Shown here piece by piece: positions 11,610 to 24,120 of a stretch of DNA of 64,000 nucleotides. This stretch comes from Wolfiporia cocos (Eukaryota; Basidiomycota; Agaricomycetes; Polyporales; Phaeolaceae). Where the stretch lies: the NCBI GenBank assembly GCA_029448655.1, contig JACCLO010000001.1, positions 682,001 to 746,000 of the forward strand, read 5' to 3'. Position 1 is the stretch's first letter, and every line of letters begins with the position of its first letter. The notes under the pieces are model-generated. The model had not been told where the DNA came from and did not search any database. It saw only the letters and a program-made list of their open reading frames with translations. The position numbers were made by a program, and so were the translations under genes.

Positions 11610-12355
11610 TTGGCCCACCTGCTCAGCGAGGGACTTCAGTCAACTATCTCAATCTGCCAACTGCCCTTCGCTCAAGAAATCGCAGTTGCGAGCTAGGTTT
11701 GCAAGCAGATTAATCTGCTAGCTGCGGCAGATTAATCTACTGTGACAATAAAATGGTACATCAAGGATTCGAAACAAGGACCTTAGCACGGATGAGAATA
11801 AGAGTATTGCAGCATACATTAGCCAACTGAGCTACAGTGCATCTAGTATCTTCACACTTTTAAGAAATATATAGAGTATTTTGTAAACTTCATTTTCGCA
11901 GTTTAACATCTTCCATAACACAAATACAAATGAATCTGCCTCTAAAGACCTGTGATTCCAGTGTATTCAACTTTCCCAATGTGAATTGCTCCAGGTCAGG
12001 CATGGTAAATCAAGCTACCACTATCTTTTTTTAATGCTTGTTGTAGGAGTTAGTTGCCTTGATGATTTGCAAAAATTGTGTGTAAAAATTGCATTATATA
12101 TATCTTGATTGGTCAATGGTAACTGTTGTCACTATGGCTCAGTTGGCTAATTATGCTGCGATACTCTTATTCTCATCCGTGCTAAGGTCCTTGGTTCGAA
12201 TCCTGGATGTACCATTTTATTGTCACAGTAGATTAATCTGTCACAGCTAGCAGATTAATCTGCATGCAAACCTAGCTCGCAGCTGTGATTTCTTAAGCGA
12301 AGGGCAGTTGGCAGATCGAGATAGTTGACTGAAACTCTACGCTCAGCAGCTCATC
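11610..12355. repeat. fold-back repeat with tRNA-like sequence in both arms
   Basis: Bases about 11618-11846 and 12130-12345 are inverted copies (around 90% identical by eye) separated by about 280 bp of AT-rich DNA. Each arm contains a tRNA-like stretch. On the plus strand of the right arm, TGGCTCAGTTGG (12135-12146) matches the RNA polymerase III A box and GGTTCGAATCC (12193-12203) the B box. The acceptor and anticodon stems do not fold well, so this is a tRNA-derived (SINE-like) sequence or decayed tRNA gene rather than a working tRNA. Both arms also carry the doubled motif CAGATTAATCTGC. Outer limits are approximate. Confidence 0.6.
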
Positions 12356-12771
12356 CATTCCCTGTGTCTGTTCCCAACTAACACTGGTCCTGCCCAACCT
12401 CTATAGCTGACAAGACCACCCATGGCCCACAGAGCTAACTGGGGTGAGGCAAGCAGAAGAGCACCAAGTTCAAAATGAAGTCTGAACATATGTTTGGAAG
12501 GTCAGATGCCTGCTGGATGTCATCCATTGTCGGGCAGTGGCATCCATCCCATGCATAGGAGCTATGGAAATATAGTTATTGCCATTGAAATCATAGGGCT
12601 ACATTATTTAGGAAGTGTGAAAGAACAGTATGATTATGTAAAGAATTGAGTGTGCTGTCACCACTATCGTGCGCAACAGCGGTGGCAGGGTGCTTGTCGG
12701 TGGTGTAGGGGCAGCAGGGTGCTGGTGGGTGGTGTAGGGAGTAAGGCACTGGTGGGTGGTGTGGGGAATGG
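12356..12771. other. no gene; GT/GG-rich imperfect repeat near its end
   Basis: Mostly unassigned. From about 12690 to 12775 the sequence is an imperfect repeat of GGTGGTGTAGGG/GCACTGGTGGGT units. Confidence 0.4.
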
Positions 12772-12779
12772 GCGGGCAC

Positions 12780-13414
12780 TAGTGATGTGCCAGGCCCGGC
12801 TTTGGGCCATAGGCCAGGCCGGGCCAAGCCCTACTTGGGCCGGGCCAGGCCGGGCCCTACACCACGGCTTGAGACGGCCCAGGGCCCGGCTTGTGTCTCA
12901 AGCCGGGCCGGGCCAAGCCGTGAGCCCCGGGCCTGAAAGCTCTAACAGATAAAATGTCTAGTAACTCTGATATAAGGATATATATAGTAGCAGTATGCCA
13001 TATTTCAATGTATTATGTCTATATTTTTAAATTCAAGCAAAAGGATAGTCCCATGGATTGAATTCTTGGTGCTGAAGCCTGTCGCTCACTTTTGGGCGCC
13101 TATACAATGCCCCATTTGGAAGGCGCGCCACAGAGCACCGTGCCGATGAAATGATGATTTCACACTAAACTTAATTATGAAGATACTGGAGCTTGGCTTT
13201 GTCAGAAGATAGTTGGAGAAGGTACGTTATGAGTTTGTGTGGCTACAGTAATGATCATCCTCACAGTGCCAGGCCCCGGGCAAGCCCCAGGCCGGGCCGG
13301 GCCAAGCCGTGGACCGTCAATGGGGGCCCGGCCTGAGGTTTTGAAAAGCCAAGGCCGTCCAAAGCCGGGCCAAAGCCGGGGCTTTTGAGCCGGGCCGGAC
13401 CCGGCACATCACTA
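12780..13414 (+). mobile_element. hAT-type MITE, copy C
   Basis: TAGTGATGTGCCAGGCCC at 12780 and its inverse ending at 13414 are flanked by a perfect 8 bp duplication GCGGGCAC (12772-12779, 13415-13422). At 635 bp it is uninterrupted and close to copy B in sequence. No coding capacity. Confidence 0.88.
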
Positions 13415-13429
13415 GCGGGCACATGATCT

Positions 13430-13640
13430 TCACCCCAGAAGGGCAATCGACTGCGGTGCGGTTAGTGCTGCCGCAAAGGCAAGGTACCTCTTACCTCAAG
13501 GTAACCAAAGGTAACATGCCGAGATGCCGCTTTACCTGGAGGTACCTCGAGGTAAACCGCCGAAATGCCGATGTGACCTCGAGGTACCTCGAGGTACCTT
13601 CTTCCGGTTATGGTATATACAGTGTACCTTGGCACAGCAG
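13430..13640. repeat. cluster of GGTACCTC / CTCGAGGTAC palindromes
   Basis: Repeated short self-complementary units (ctcgaggtacctcgaggtac, aggtaac, aggtacctc). A related cluster with the same neighbouring text (cggtgcggt..gtgctgccg; cttaccttccggcagcac) lies at 16870-17005 in inverted arrangement. Nature unknown. Confidence 0.45.
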
Positions 13641-13646
13641 TTTGAG

Positions 13647-14747
13647 TGTCACAGATTTATCTGGGGCTTACAGCATTTTTCCTATGATTATAGCAATTTA
13701 ACTGGGATTTATACGTCTAACTACAAGTTATCTACGGGTTAACTCCCATTGCCACCACGACAAGCTCTTAACTGGGCTTATCAACCACATGACTAGCTTA
13801 CGTAACGCTACGGTACAACCACGTCCAATAGCAACACTACAGCATACGTCATACAGGTCTCGCCCGTCAGAGCAAGACCAGCCACGTCATAGATCTTAGA
13901 TCATAATGATAGGCCGAGCGCGGCACGCTTGCATAATAATGTCCATATGTACAAACAGCGCCTTGCGGCCTTGTACTATTGGGTCGGCCTTCCCGGCTTC
14001 CCACCACCATAAGATCCTTGATCACAATGGCACCTCAGGCGCGCCACACCTTCGCATAATAATGGCAACACGGCCAAATAGCACTATATTAGCACCAAGG
14101 CAATATTGCTATAGGCTCGGCCTTCTCGGCCATCCCACGGACTCGGCATTCACCAAGTCCCGGGCTTCTGCCATCACGGCGATTGCCCAAATACCGGTCC
14201 TCGCCTCACGGCTAAGACCAACACATGTCCCGGTTACCTTTCGGTCCGGACATATCATATGCTACGGTACCTAACGGTCCAATAGCATAACGACCTCGGC
14301 ATCCCGCCTTGGTCATCCAACGAAGCACGGCCAATCGCCATTATGCCGCAAGGTATCCGGCAACCGGCTTCACCTATACCCGGGCTGCGCCCGCGTTAAG
14401 CAACACAATAAAGACATAATCCCTCTATTACGATTGGGTCGGCCATTAGGGCCTTCCACGGCCATTCTAGATAGAGTAACTACACATCAGATAAGATAGC
14501 GCTTCGCCCCTTGGCAAAGCCACATAACCCGGAATGGTAGTACTAGTTAGTAGCACGTGCCATTCGCATAAAACATGTATATAAGTAGGGGCTTGACGCC
14601 CTTTAACTTCAGTTCTATTCTTCTCGGCGTACGCCGTAGAAGAACCTCCTACCTCCTATAGCGTCTGATAACCTCTTCCTCACCTAAGTCGCCTTAGTTC
14701 ATTGCAAGGATACTGGCTTGGTGAGTCCCACAGAGCCATCTGTGTCA
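13647..14747 (+). mobile_element. solo LTR (LTR2 family), 1101 bp
   Basis: Begins TGTCACAGATTTATC and ends CCATCTGTGTCA, with TTGAG at 13642-13646 and 14748-14752. A TATA box (gtatataagtaggg, around 14577) lies about 160 bp from the right end, setting the plus orientation. A second copy lies inverted at 57374-62841, where it has been split by other elements. Confidence 0.88.
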
Positions 14748-14752
14748 TTGAG

Positions 14753-15739
14753 ATTGACTACTTGTGAGTGTAGATCTGAGCATATTACAATCTAGAGTGC
14801 ATAGACATTTCGTTTACATTCAGTGGAATACACACACGAGATATGAAGGAGATTGAACGAGGGGAAGTGGTATAGATTTAAGATACTTGACCAGAGCGTG
14901 CATTTGTGCTGTCTTGGCACGGCGTGACAATCCATGACAGTCCAATGATCACTACGTCACAATGAGCCAGATGAGCCACACAGTCGGCCATTCATGCTCT
15001 TGACGAGACTAGTCTCTCGTGAGTATGGCTCGTATATTCACATTTTAATCGACCCTAGCTTCTGTGTTGCTGATAATGAGGTATCTACCGAACATATCTC
15101 CCAACGCACTATTTGTGTCACGTAACGGGCGCTTCCGTTGCGATCGCGCGGACGCGCCCGCGGCAATATGTCACGCTTCTGCGACTTTTGAATCCATGGT
15201 ATGCATCCCATATTCAGAAACAGTATAGAGAACAAATATCCAATGTATTTCATATGTGTGAACACTGGCAAGTTTTTCTATAATTTTAAATGGCCTAATT
15301 TACGTGGGATCATGGCCACACAACTTGAAACCGGGTCAGACGCAGCTAAATTGGCAGTTTTATTGCAGCCATTCACGCTGGAGGGATCCTTCATGCTGAA
15401 GAATTTTTCAGGATCATTTACAATCATCATATATGATGTATGTACAACATGAAGGCCATAGGTTTAGAACTGAGGACAAAGGATGAGTTTGTGCCAAGGA
15501 CTACTAGAACACTGTATGTCGTGCTTTTGCATTGGCCCTCTCCATTCCTCGTTCCTGCTGAGCTGCAATATATCCATTACCATCCACCATCTGTCACAGA
15601 ACATGCACCTGTGACTGCAACCTCATATGGGGGGTCAACTCTAATTTTGGCTGATACTACGGCAGCTGTCAATAATCTCACTTAAAGCTGTGCTGACCGA
15701 CTCTCCTTCACTGATAACTGGCTGCGTGATGATGTGCTA
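14753..15739. other. no recognisable gene
   Basis: Short frames on both strands (longest about 80 codons near 15200-15685) without family motifs or convincing splice partners. Confidence 0.35.
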
Positions 15740-15744
15740 ACTAT

Positions 15745-16729
15745 TGACACAAGCAACAAACTAGCACTCAACCGGGGGAAGGGGGCTCGCTCAAAGGCGC
15801 CTTCCAGGTCCCGGGACCACTAGCCGTCAAAGGCCAAGACAAGTCTGAGGTTTACGCTCAAGGCTGTCTGGCATATATACTCCTAAACTATTTGTACATG
15901 TTTGTGTACGGCGGCTCAGAGGCCTCTACGTACTGGTATCTAACTGGCTATGAGCTATGTGCCGGTAATGGCATCGGAGCGCTGGGGTACGCGAGGATGT
16001 CCATGGCGACGTAGCGTATAAGGGTCAGATCAAAGGGATAGCCAATTGGTCGGGTTCGATCGGTGGTTCTTGTCGATCGTAGGTGTGCCGGTATTGGCGG
16101 GGTTCTAAGTCCGTGACCGGGCGTGGTCTGCCGTGATTGGGGTTGGCCAGTACGGGCCGGGTATGATGTAGGTTGATCGAGCGTGATCGGCTGCGATCGG
16201 GGTGTAGCGCTCTGTGACTGGTAGGGTTCTCAGTCGTGCAGAGCCTCGGGTTATTATCCCTGCCTGTTGTACTCGTAGGTCAGGGTGCGTAAGGGGTATA
16301 GTATAATGTCTATGCCAGTAATGGCGAGTGTCCGTGCGTTGGAGACGCGAGGCGTTAGGTTTAGTGTACTGGGTCACGTGCGAGTGTAGGCCGTGCCCCT
16401 AGTCGGCGTATAGCGTAGTGTATGGTGGCGGTTAGCCTGAATTGTACAAGGCGTACCGTCGTGCTATCATAGCCTATTGGATTCTAGGGGTCGGCCCGTG
16501 ACTCCGGGGTTTAGGGACTAGGCAGCGTATGGTTCTTGCTGCTGGGACTTGGACTGAGTTTAGGGTTAGACTGCTGGTGGCCTGCTAGTGCCCGTAGTGT
16601 TCTGTATAACTGAGGGCTCCTGCTAGCGTTGCCGTGGGATTCCAGCTGGGCTCGGATAGAGTGCTGTAGCGTGCGTACGGCGTGAATGGGGTGTCAACCT
16701 AGCGTGTTCTACTAGGCTTTGAAATTGGC
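15745..16729 (-). mobile_element. solo LTR (LTR1 family), 985 bp, lacking its last 8 bp
   Basis: Starts TGACACAAGCAACAAACTAG. Other copies end GAAATTGGCTTGTGACA; here the text stops at GAAATTGGC, directly followed by ACTAT, which also precedes the element (15740-15744 and 16730-16734). The terminal 8 bp are therefore missing although the target duplication is intact and flush. Confidence 0.8.
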
Positions 16730-16734
16730 ACTAT

Positions 16735-17153
16735 CGAGGTGGATACACTAGATGGGCCCCTAGACTTCGCAGACACTGTATAAGTCTATTAACTACGAAT
16801 GCGTTTGACTCAAATTCCATGAACACAACCCCATAGCTTCGCAAAGCCGAACGACCACTCACATCAAGCGCTCGAGCTTACTGTATTAGGTAAACTAGCC
16901 GAATTTGCTCGATCACCTCGTTGATCTATCTCGAGGTAAACCGAGGTGACATAGCCATCACCTCGAGGTGACCTTTACCTTACCTTCCGGCAGCACTAGG
17001 TGCGGTGCTACTGGCAGTATGTGGGTAGGACGATAATTCAAGCTTATTAGCTTGGCGCACGCACGTGTATGGCAAGCTAATAAGCTTGGTACAAGCTTAT
17101 ACGTGAGGTTTAGGAGTGCATCCCTCCCTCCAGCTCCCCAGCATTCAGCCTCT
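16735..17153. other. no gene; contains CTCGAGGTGACC palindromes and AAGCTTATTAGC repeats
   Basis: The palindromic cluster at 16870-17005 mirrors the one at 13430-13640. Inverted copies of TAAGCTTG..CTAATAAGCTTG lie at 17040-17100. Confidence 0.4.
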
Positions 17154-17158
17154 CGTAG

Positions 17159-18225
17159 TGACACAAGCAACAAACTAGCACTCAACCGGGGGAAGGGGGC
17201 TCGCTCAAAGGCGCCTTCCAGGTCCCGGGACCACTAGCCGTCAAAGGCCAAGACAAGTCTGAGGTTTACGCTCAAGACTGTCTGGCATATATACTCCTAG
17301 ACTATTTGTACATGTTTGTGTACGGTGGCTCAGAGGCCTCTACGTACTGGTATCTAACTGGCTATGAGCTATGTGCCGGTAATGGCATCGGAGCGCTGGG
17401 GTACGCGAAGATGTCCATGGCGACGTAGCGTAAGGGGCGGATCAGTAGAGTAGCCAATCTATCGGGTTCGATCAGTGGTTCTCGTCGATCGTGGGTGCGC
17501 CGGTAATGGTGGGGTTCTAAGTCCGTGATCGGGCGTGGTCTGCCTCGATCGGGTATGCGACCGGTGTTCCTCGTTGGTCGGGTACGTGCCAGTAATGGCG
17601 GGACGACCGTTGGTTCATCGGTCAGGGTTCTGCCGTCCCACGGGCAGGAGTCTATACAGGGTGTGGTTAGAGGATGCGTCAGGGGCCTCTGTTCCCGAAG
17701 TTACGGTACTGAGGGTCGATCGTTCACGGCCCGGGTTCCCAGAGGTTGCGGTACTTGAGGGAAGCCGTAGCGTGGACTCGTAGACTAAGGTCTATTGCCT
17801 GTAATGGGGAGTGTCCGTGCGGTATGGACGCGAGGTGGTAGGTTTAGTGTTCTGGGTCACGTGCGAGTGTAGGTCGTGCCCCTAGTCGGCGTATAGCGCA
17901 TTGTATGGCGGTGGTTTAGCCTGGGTGTGTGCGCAAGGCGTACCGTCGTGCTATCGTAGCCTGTTGGGCTCTAGGGGTCGACTCGTGACTCCGTGGTTTT
18001 AGGGACTAGGCAGCGTATGGCTCATGCTGCCAGGACTTGGACTGAGTTTAGGGTTAGACTGCTGGTGGCCTGCTAGTGCCCGTAGGGTCCTGTATAGCGG
18101 AGGGCTTCTACTAGCGTTGCCGTAGGATTCCAGCTGGGCTCGGATAGAGTGCTGTAGCGTGCTTATGGCGTGAATGGGGTGTCAACCTAGGGTGTTCTAC
18201 TAGGCTTTGAAATTGGCTTGTGACA
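17159..18225 (-). repeat. left LTR of the 8 kb element
   Basis: 1067 bp; TGACACAAGC..GCTTGTGACA. Transcriptionally the 3' LTR, since the element is on the minus strand. A TATA-like run (atatatactcc) lies near 17286. Confidence 0.88.
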
Positions 18226-18240
18226 GTACCCCCTCTTTTA
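18226..18240 (-). other. polypurine tract of the 8 kb element
   Basis: Plus strand GTACCCCCTCTTTTA; on the minus strand TAAAAGAGGGGGTAC directly before the LTR, the usual place for the plus-strand primer of reverse transcription. Confidence 0.6.
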
Positions 18241-21200
18241 GCAACTCGTCCCCGAGTTTCCTTGCAAATTCCTTGGACATGGTTCGACTGTGCTTGTCTG
18301 CACTAGGGCGTGGTACTACTATAGGTCTTGGTCCGACTTTCTAGTGCCCGTATGTGCGAGTCTACTTGTCGGCGTGACCAGTGGTGTCTGAAGTGCTAGT
18401 GTATAGCTTTTCTACTTCAGTGGTCCTATGCCTACATATCCTTCTGGTGCTGTCTGACCAGTGTGTTCGACTTCGAGCTCTGTCTACCATTGGAACACCT
18501 TGGACGCGCGGGTCCTTGGGTCCTGTAGACGTCCTTGCTCTTTGTCTTACGTGTTCCCTGGTCTCGTCAGTGGGTTATAGTGTAGTGCGTGTATGGTATG
18601 TCCGCGTGTCTTTTCTACACAACCCGCTTGCAAGTATCCTTCCCTGGAGCGGTCGTTGTTCGATTGACTGGCTCCGTATGTCCGTGTGTCCTGTTCGTCC
18701 GACCTGTTGCCTTTTTGTCTTCCGCGGTTCATGGTAGGGATGTCTCGTCTACCGTAAGTGTAAAATGAAGGTAAGTAATAAGTCCTGGTTCCTATCCGTA
18801 TGTACCCTATCTGTATAGTAGGTGGGATGTGGTTCCTTTGCTTTGGTATATGGTTTCGTTACTGTGATGTGTGTCTTTTTATTTTATGTATATGTTTTTG
18901 TTTCTTTTTATTTTATATATATATTTTTGTTTCTTTTGTTCGCCTTTTGATCGTCGGCGTGTTTTTGTATCGTAATGGTCGTACGTATCGTAATATTTGT
19001 TGGAAGTGGGGTGTCTGGTTTGTTTTCCCCGGGTTCGTATAGTAAAAGTGTGCCTTTTGCTTATTGCACCGTTGTCTACTGCCTAAGTACGTGTGCGCGT
19101 GATGGCTTGGTTTGCCAAATGCCGCATAGTGGTAGCCCTCGCCGTGTGTCTGGTGAGGCAAGGTTTCGTCGTTGGTGTCCAGAAGGGGTGATTTTTCGTT
19201 AGATTGACCCGAAATAATCGATTTCCCCCCCCTAGATTCAAGCTGTCCTCGGCTTGTCGTTTTCCTTTTACTTCTACTCTTTTCCCTTTACTTTCTTTCC
19301 CTTCGTGCTTGGTCTGGAGGCGCTTCAGCGGCCTTGGTTCCCGAGGTCATGGTACTGGGAGTCGTTTGTGACTCGTGTTCCCAAAGGTTACGGTACTGAA
19401 GGGAGGCGTGGCGCGGACGCGAGCTCTGGTCCGAGTTCTAGGTACTTTGATCCTTCCGTGTTCGTTCAAGGTGCGTATGTTTCCCCGCATCCTTGGTAGT
19501 TCGTTATTCTATTTCATAAATATAAACGAGTGATTAGCGATTTAAGGGGCGCTGTCCCCTTGTGAGCTTGTCCGTGCTCGGGTATAGTCTTATTCGTATC
19601 TCTAGTAGGGTTTCCCCGGTGTTTCTAGAGATTAAGTCGTTGCAGCGGGCCCGTAGGTTCCCGTGCTTAATCGTATACTTCCGAGGGATGTCTCATCTCG
19701 GTTGTATTGGTTCGTTGTGTTATTATGGGCCTTCCTATTGCCCCTGTGTTTGGTGTATAAGGATTATCTTATGCTCGTAATAATCCAGGGCGTAACACGC
19801 TCGCCTGGGTTCCTACGAGCGCAAGAGTATATACTGTTATGTTATTAGAGCGGTTGGGGTCTCGCTCTGGTTTATTGTATAAGAGGTGGCGTGCTTAGCC
19901 GTGTTCCCTCTCTTGGGTATATTGTCCCTTTTCGAGTTCTTCATAGTGCTTTTATTAAAGGAAAGTACTTAGCTGTGCCCGGTCTGTATTACCGGGAGGT
20001 CACGGCATTGGTTCTTTTCTAGCCGTCTGAGTCTACTGGGGGTTGGTACATGGGCTGTCCTGCTGCCCGATCCGTTTTACGGCCGGAATCGCCGAATGAA
20101 TGTGCGGGGCACTTGATGGCCCAAAGGGTTTGAAGGGGGCACTGCCTGGCCCGCGTACGAGGTTGATTCGGGTTGAGGGACGATGGTGCAGTCCCGTGGT
20201 CGCGTAACCGGACATGAGAGGCAGTCCCTGTTCCCACTGCCGTTTTCTGGCTTAGGTACTGGGGAGTGGCATCATGCCGGGATTGGTCAGCTTCCATGGT
20301 CTTTACTGGCGACGGCTACATGTTCAGCCGTTGGCCCAGGCGTTGTCTGCCTGATCTCCTGCTCGGTTCGTTTCTTCCTATGTACGTTAGTGAATTATAA
20401 CTTAAACGTGCGCGATCTAGCGCGTGGGGGTATAGTGGCTGGGCGTCTGGTTCGCGTGCGGCCCATAGTTCCGGGTTAGGGTTCGGCACGTGACGCTCTG
20501 CCTGCCTTGATCCTGTCGAAGGCGGGGTATAGGTGTATGTTGTTACAACCGTCTGCTGGGGTGGTGTATCGGCAGCGGCGACCTGCTTGGTTTGACAATT
20601 CTAGTCGGTATAGGTGGTTCGAGATCGAGCGGAGGGGGTTGTTTCCTCAGCTGGTAGTTCCGGTTTCTCAGCACTCCTGGTGGGGTAGCGCGAGGACTAG
20701 GGAACCCCTGCTTTGGTTGCGGTTCCCTCAGGCTTGATCGGTTACAACGGAAGTGCGCGTCGTATTGGGTTACCAGGACCCCCTCTTTAGGGTTGGTCCT
20801 TCTACTTTTCCTGTTCCTGTTTTCTCTAGAATGTAAGCAAGTATAATATATGTTACATCCCCGCAATCTACTTGGCTCGGATCGGGGGCGGGGTTGGTTC
20901 GTTGACCGGAATGGTACATCGGTCGTGTATTCGTTATCCGCGGTATTTCTCGTCGTGGAGGTGGACTGCCGGTGGTTCTCTTTGGCTGTCCCGGAATGGG
21001 TTGTCATGGATGTAGTGACGATCAAATGGGTCCTATTCGCGCTGAGCTGGTGAGGTTCGCCGGAGCTCTTGCATTAGCGGGGATCGGTACTGCTTGGCGA
21101 GCCAAGTCGTCGGGCTTCGGAGTACTAATCAAGTTCATATTTCTGAACTAGGGCTTACGACTCCCTGTATGGGGTAGTTGCCTATCAGACGGGATTTCCT

Positions 21201-24120
21201 CTACCGAGGTGGCTCAGCCGGGGTCGTAACCGGTGCCGTTTTCCTCTCGGAGTACTTTCCATATGTTCTCAAAATGTTCCTCTTACTCTGGCCGTTCGAG
21301 CTGTGACTGGTCGTATTATTGCGGTACGATCTGGTCCGCGAGTCGGTTCGATTATCCATGGGGTGTCGCTTTGGTTTCCTGAATGATCTATTCCGTTTCG
21401 AATCATTTAGTACGACTTTTAGTGTATGGACAGCGCGGAATGTTCCGTCGCACTGTCCCTTCACGTCTTTGCCAGTTAAGGCTATTTGGGACGTGGCGGG
21501 TTCAATCATTCCCATGGGTAGTACATGTGCTACTACCGGGGTACAATGTCCCTAGGGCCCGAAGGCGTAGTATGACCTCCCCGCGGGGTAGGTCGGCATG
21601 CCCTAGCTTACGCCGTGTTGCAGTGGCGCAGTTTGTAGTGTAGGGGGTGTCATAAAAAATTCCACGTGCCCCTTCCCGTTCCTGGGTTGGGACACGCTTC
21701 ATTGTAAATGTACGCCCTTCGTCTGGGTCGTACTGAATAGATTCCACGCGCCCGTGGTATGGGTTCGCGCTTCATGTGTTATAGGTTGTGAGTCTGGGCG
21801 AGGCTGCCATTTCCCCTCGTCCAGACCCGTGGTATGTGACATGATGTTATCCCTTACTATTGAGGGTTGCATCGGTTTATTTTTATAAAATATTAGGTGG
21901 GAGCGTATTTACGCTACTTCCCGGGGTATGTATTTTATTTCATAACGGAGTTATAAGGGTGGAGTGCTCGTGGGCCATTCCTCCAAATAGAAAGTTCGTA
22001 GCGGGATGGTTTACCGCTATAGTTCGTGACAGAGCGGAATGATTCATCGCTCGGGGTCGTGGTTTGCCCCATGGCAGAGTATAGTCCATGAATTAAAATA
22101 AGGGGCATACCTGGTTCGTGTGAGTCCGATACTCGCTTCCTAGGCTTTTCCCGTGAGCCGTTTCCTATTGGACGAAGTGCATCCAGGCCCCGAGTTCCTC
22201 TCCGGGTACTTGCTGTTGGTTACGTCGTCCTCGTGACAGACTGCCGGTCCAGTCGGGATAGATACCGGTTGTGGCGGATGGATGTCGTGTTATGGCGGAA
22301 CAGGTACTTGTTCGGCGTCCGCGGGCTTGGTGTGTCCAGAGAGCTCGAAAGCTCGATCCTTCGTCCTTGCGTAGCGTAGCTTATTGCTTCCTCTCGCTCC
22401 GTCGGTCTCCTTCCTTTGTTGTCCAGTTTCTTCGTATACGTCTTTTTCCTATGTCCAGTTTGTATATGTCCATCCCTACTCTTATTCGGGTTATGTTCCC
22501 CCTAGTAGGTACGCGGTTTCACAGCGTTGCTAGTCCTTAGCATACCGAGTGCTCAAGGGAGGCGCGGCCCCCAAGATGTTCACGGCAGCCTTGGATTTCG
22601 CGGTGCCGTCGGAGTGACCGGTGTGTACTTCCTACGTTTGGTCTTTTCGGGGTTACCGATATAGAGTATATTGTATAGGATTTTTACAGTCCGTAGTATA
22701 CATGGTCTAGTAACTACGTATAGTCGTTCGGCGTGCTCGGGGGTTTGTACCTCCTTTTCCCAAGCGCGGTGTAGTGCGTGGCGGCGTTAGCTGCGTAAAG
22801 TGCTGGTGAGACTTTTCTACTTTACGAGCCGGTGTCGGATTCCGCTATGGTGCAGGCCTTCTGTATGAAGCAGGGAGTTGGGTACCCTTGCTGCCTAATT
22901 GACTATGTATTGTGGACTGTGGATATGTCGGACTAGACGTTACGTCGGATGGGTTTATCGAGAAGGAATATATTGTCAATCCTAAACGAGGGTGTATGTA
23001 TCTCCTATAGCGGCCCCTGGCCTGCGGGGTACTCGGGGTCCAGTGGTGTTTCATCTTCGGGGTGACCGCTTTTGATCTGTGGCACGGTTTTTTCCCCCTA
23101 GGACTTTGGGTGCCACTGAGCCCTTCGCGCGGCCAGTCATGGTAGGGCGGCATGGAGACTTAATCGTTCTAGCCACGGCGTTCTTCGCGGCAATGTCCAA
23201 AAGAGAATGTCCTGTGCCGGGGGCGACCAAGCCCAGTCTCCGGCGGTATACGTAACGAGTGTGTATGTACTGAATTCCTACAGTACGAAAAAGTGGAGTC
23301 ACGATCAGATTTCCCCTGTATCTTTTCGGAGCGCCCCCCGCCCACTGTGGCATTCAGCCTATAGCTGCTATCGGGGTGGAGACTACAAACTCCTACTTCT
23401 CGGGTACTTTCGATCTACTCTAATCTGCACCCATCACTTTTCGGTGATGCGCCAAGAAACGCCAAGGGGTTTTCTGCCCAAGGCCGGCAAGAAAGTGCAG
23501 CCTCCGAATCCTCGTCCAGCCCCAGAGCTAATCCGGGATACCGGGGGACCGGGATCTATCCGCCTATGTGATGGGGCATGTAAAAGTCTATGGTATATGC
23601 CAAGTGGCGTAATGTACTGGCCGCTGTCTGGGCCCTTCAGCCGCTGGTTAGGCGCTGGGTTCTATGGTAACCGGGGGGACTGTAATGTCCGTACAGTCGG
23701 GCCGATAATGGCCGTAACTAATCGCTCAGCTCCCTGGTAAACTGCCAGCGGGCCCCTTATCGTCCTTGATTATTTCACGACGGGTGCGCGGTTTCGCTGG
23801 TGGGGTTGTAACCCAAAGCCTTGCCCAAGCATTGCGCGAGGGTGGCCCAGTAGCTTCAGAGACAACGGTGAGGAGGGGTCCCCTCACGCTGCTCGATGTA
23901 CCCCCAGATCCCAATACTCCTTGACCCTGGAGTGTACGGGTGTAAGACCTTGACCCTGGTCGTCGGGTATAGTTGCCCTTAACCCTGGTGCGGTGGGTGT
24001 AAGATCTACAATGCCCGGATGACCGCAGTCAAACAAGGGCGAAAGAGAAATGCACGTTGCCCCTCGTGCGCCGGGGTTGGGGAGTGGTGAACACCTCCCC
24101 GGGGGTTGAGACTTGTCTTA

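Noticed and set aside
12135..12215. functional tRNA gene
   Set aside because: A and B boxes match but acceptor, D and anticodon stems do not pair; treated as tRNA-derived repeat.
17525..17783. 77- and 82-codon frames inside the LTRs, repeated at 24487-24745
   Set aside because: They recur only because the two LTRs are near-identical; no protein features.
23207..23740. 177-codon plus-strand frame inside the 8 kb element as a possible gag
   Set aside because: Opposite to the transcriptional direction implied by the polypurine tract, and no zinc knuckle or capsid-like motif.
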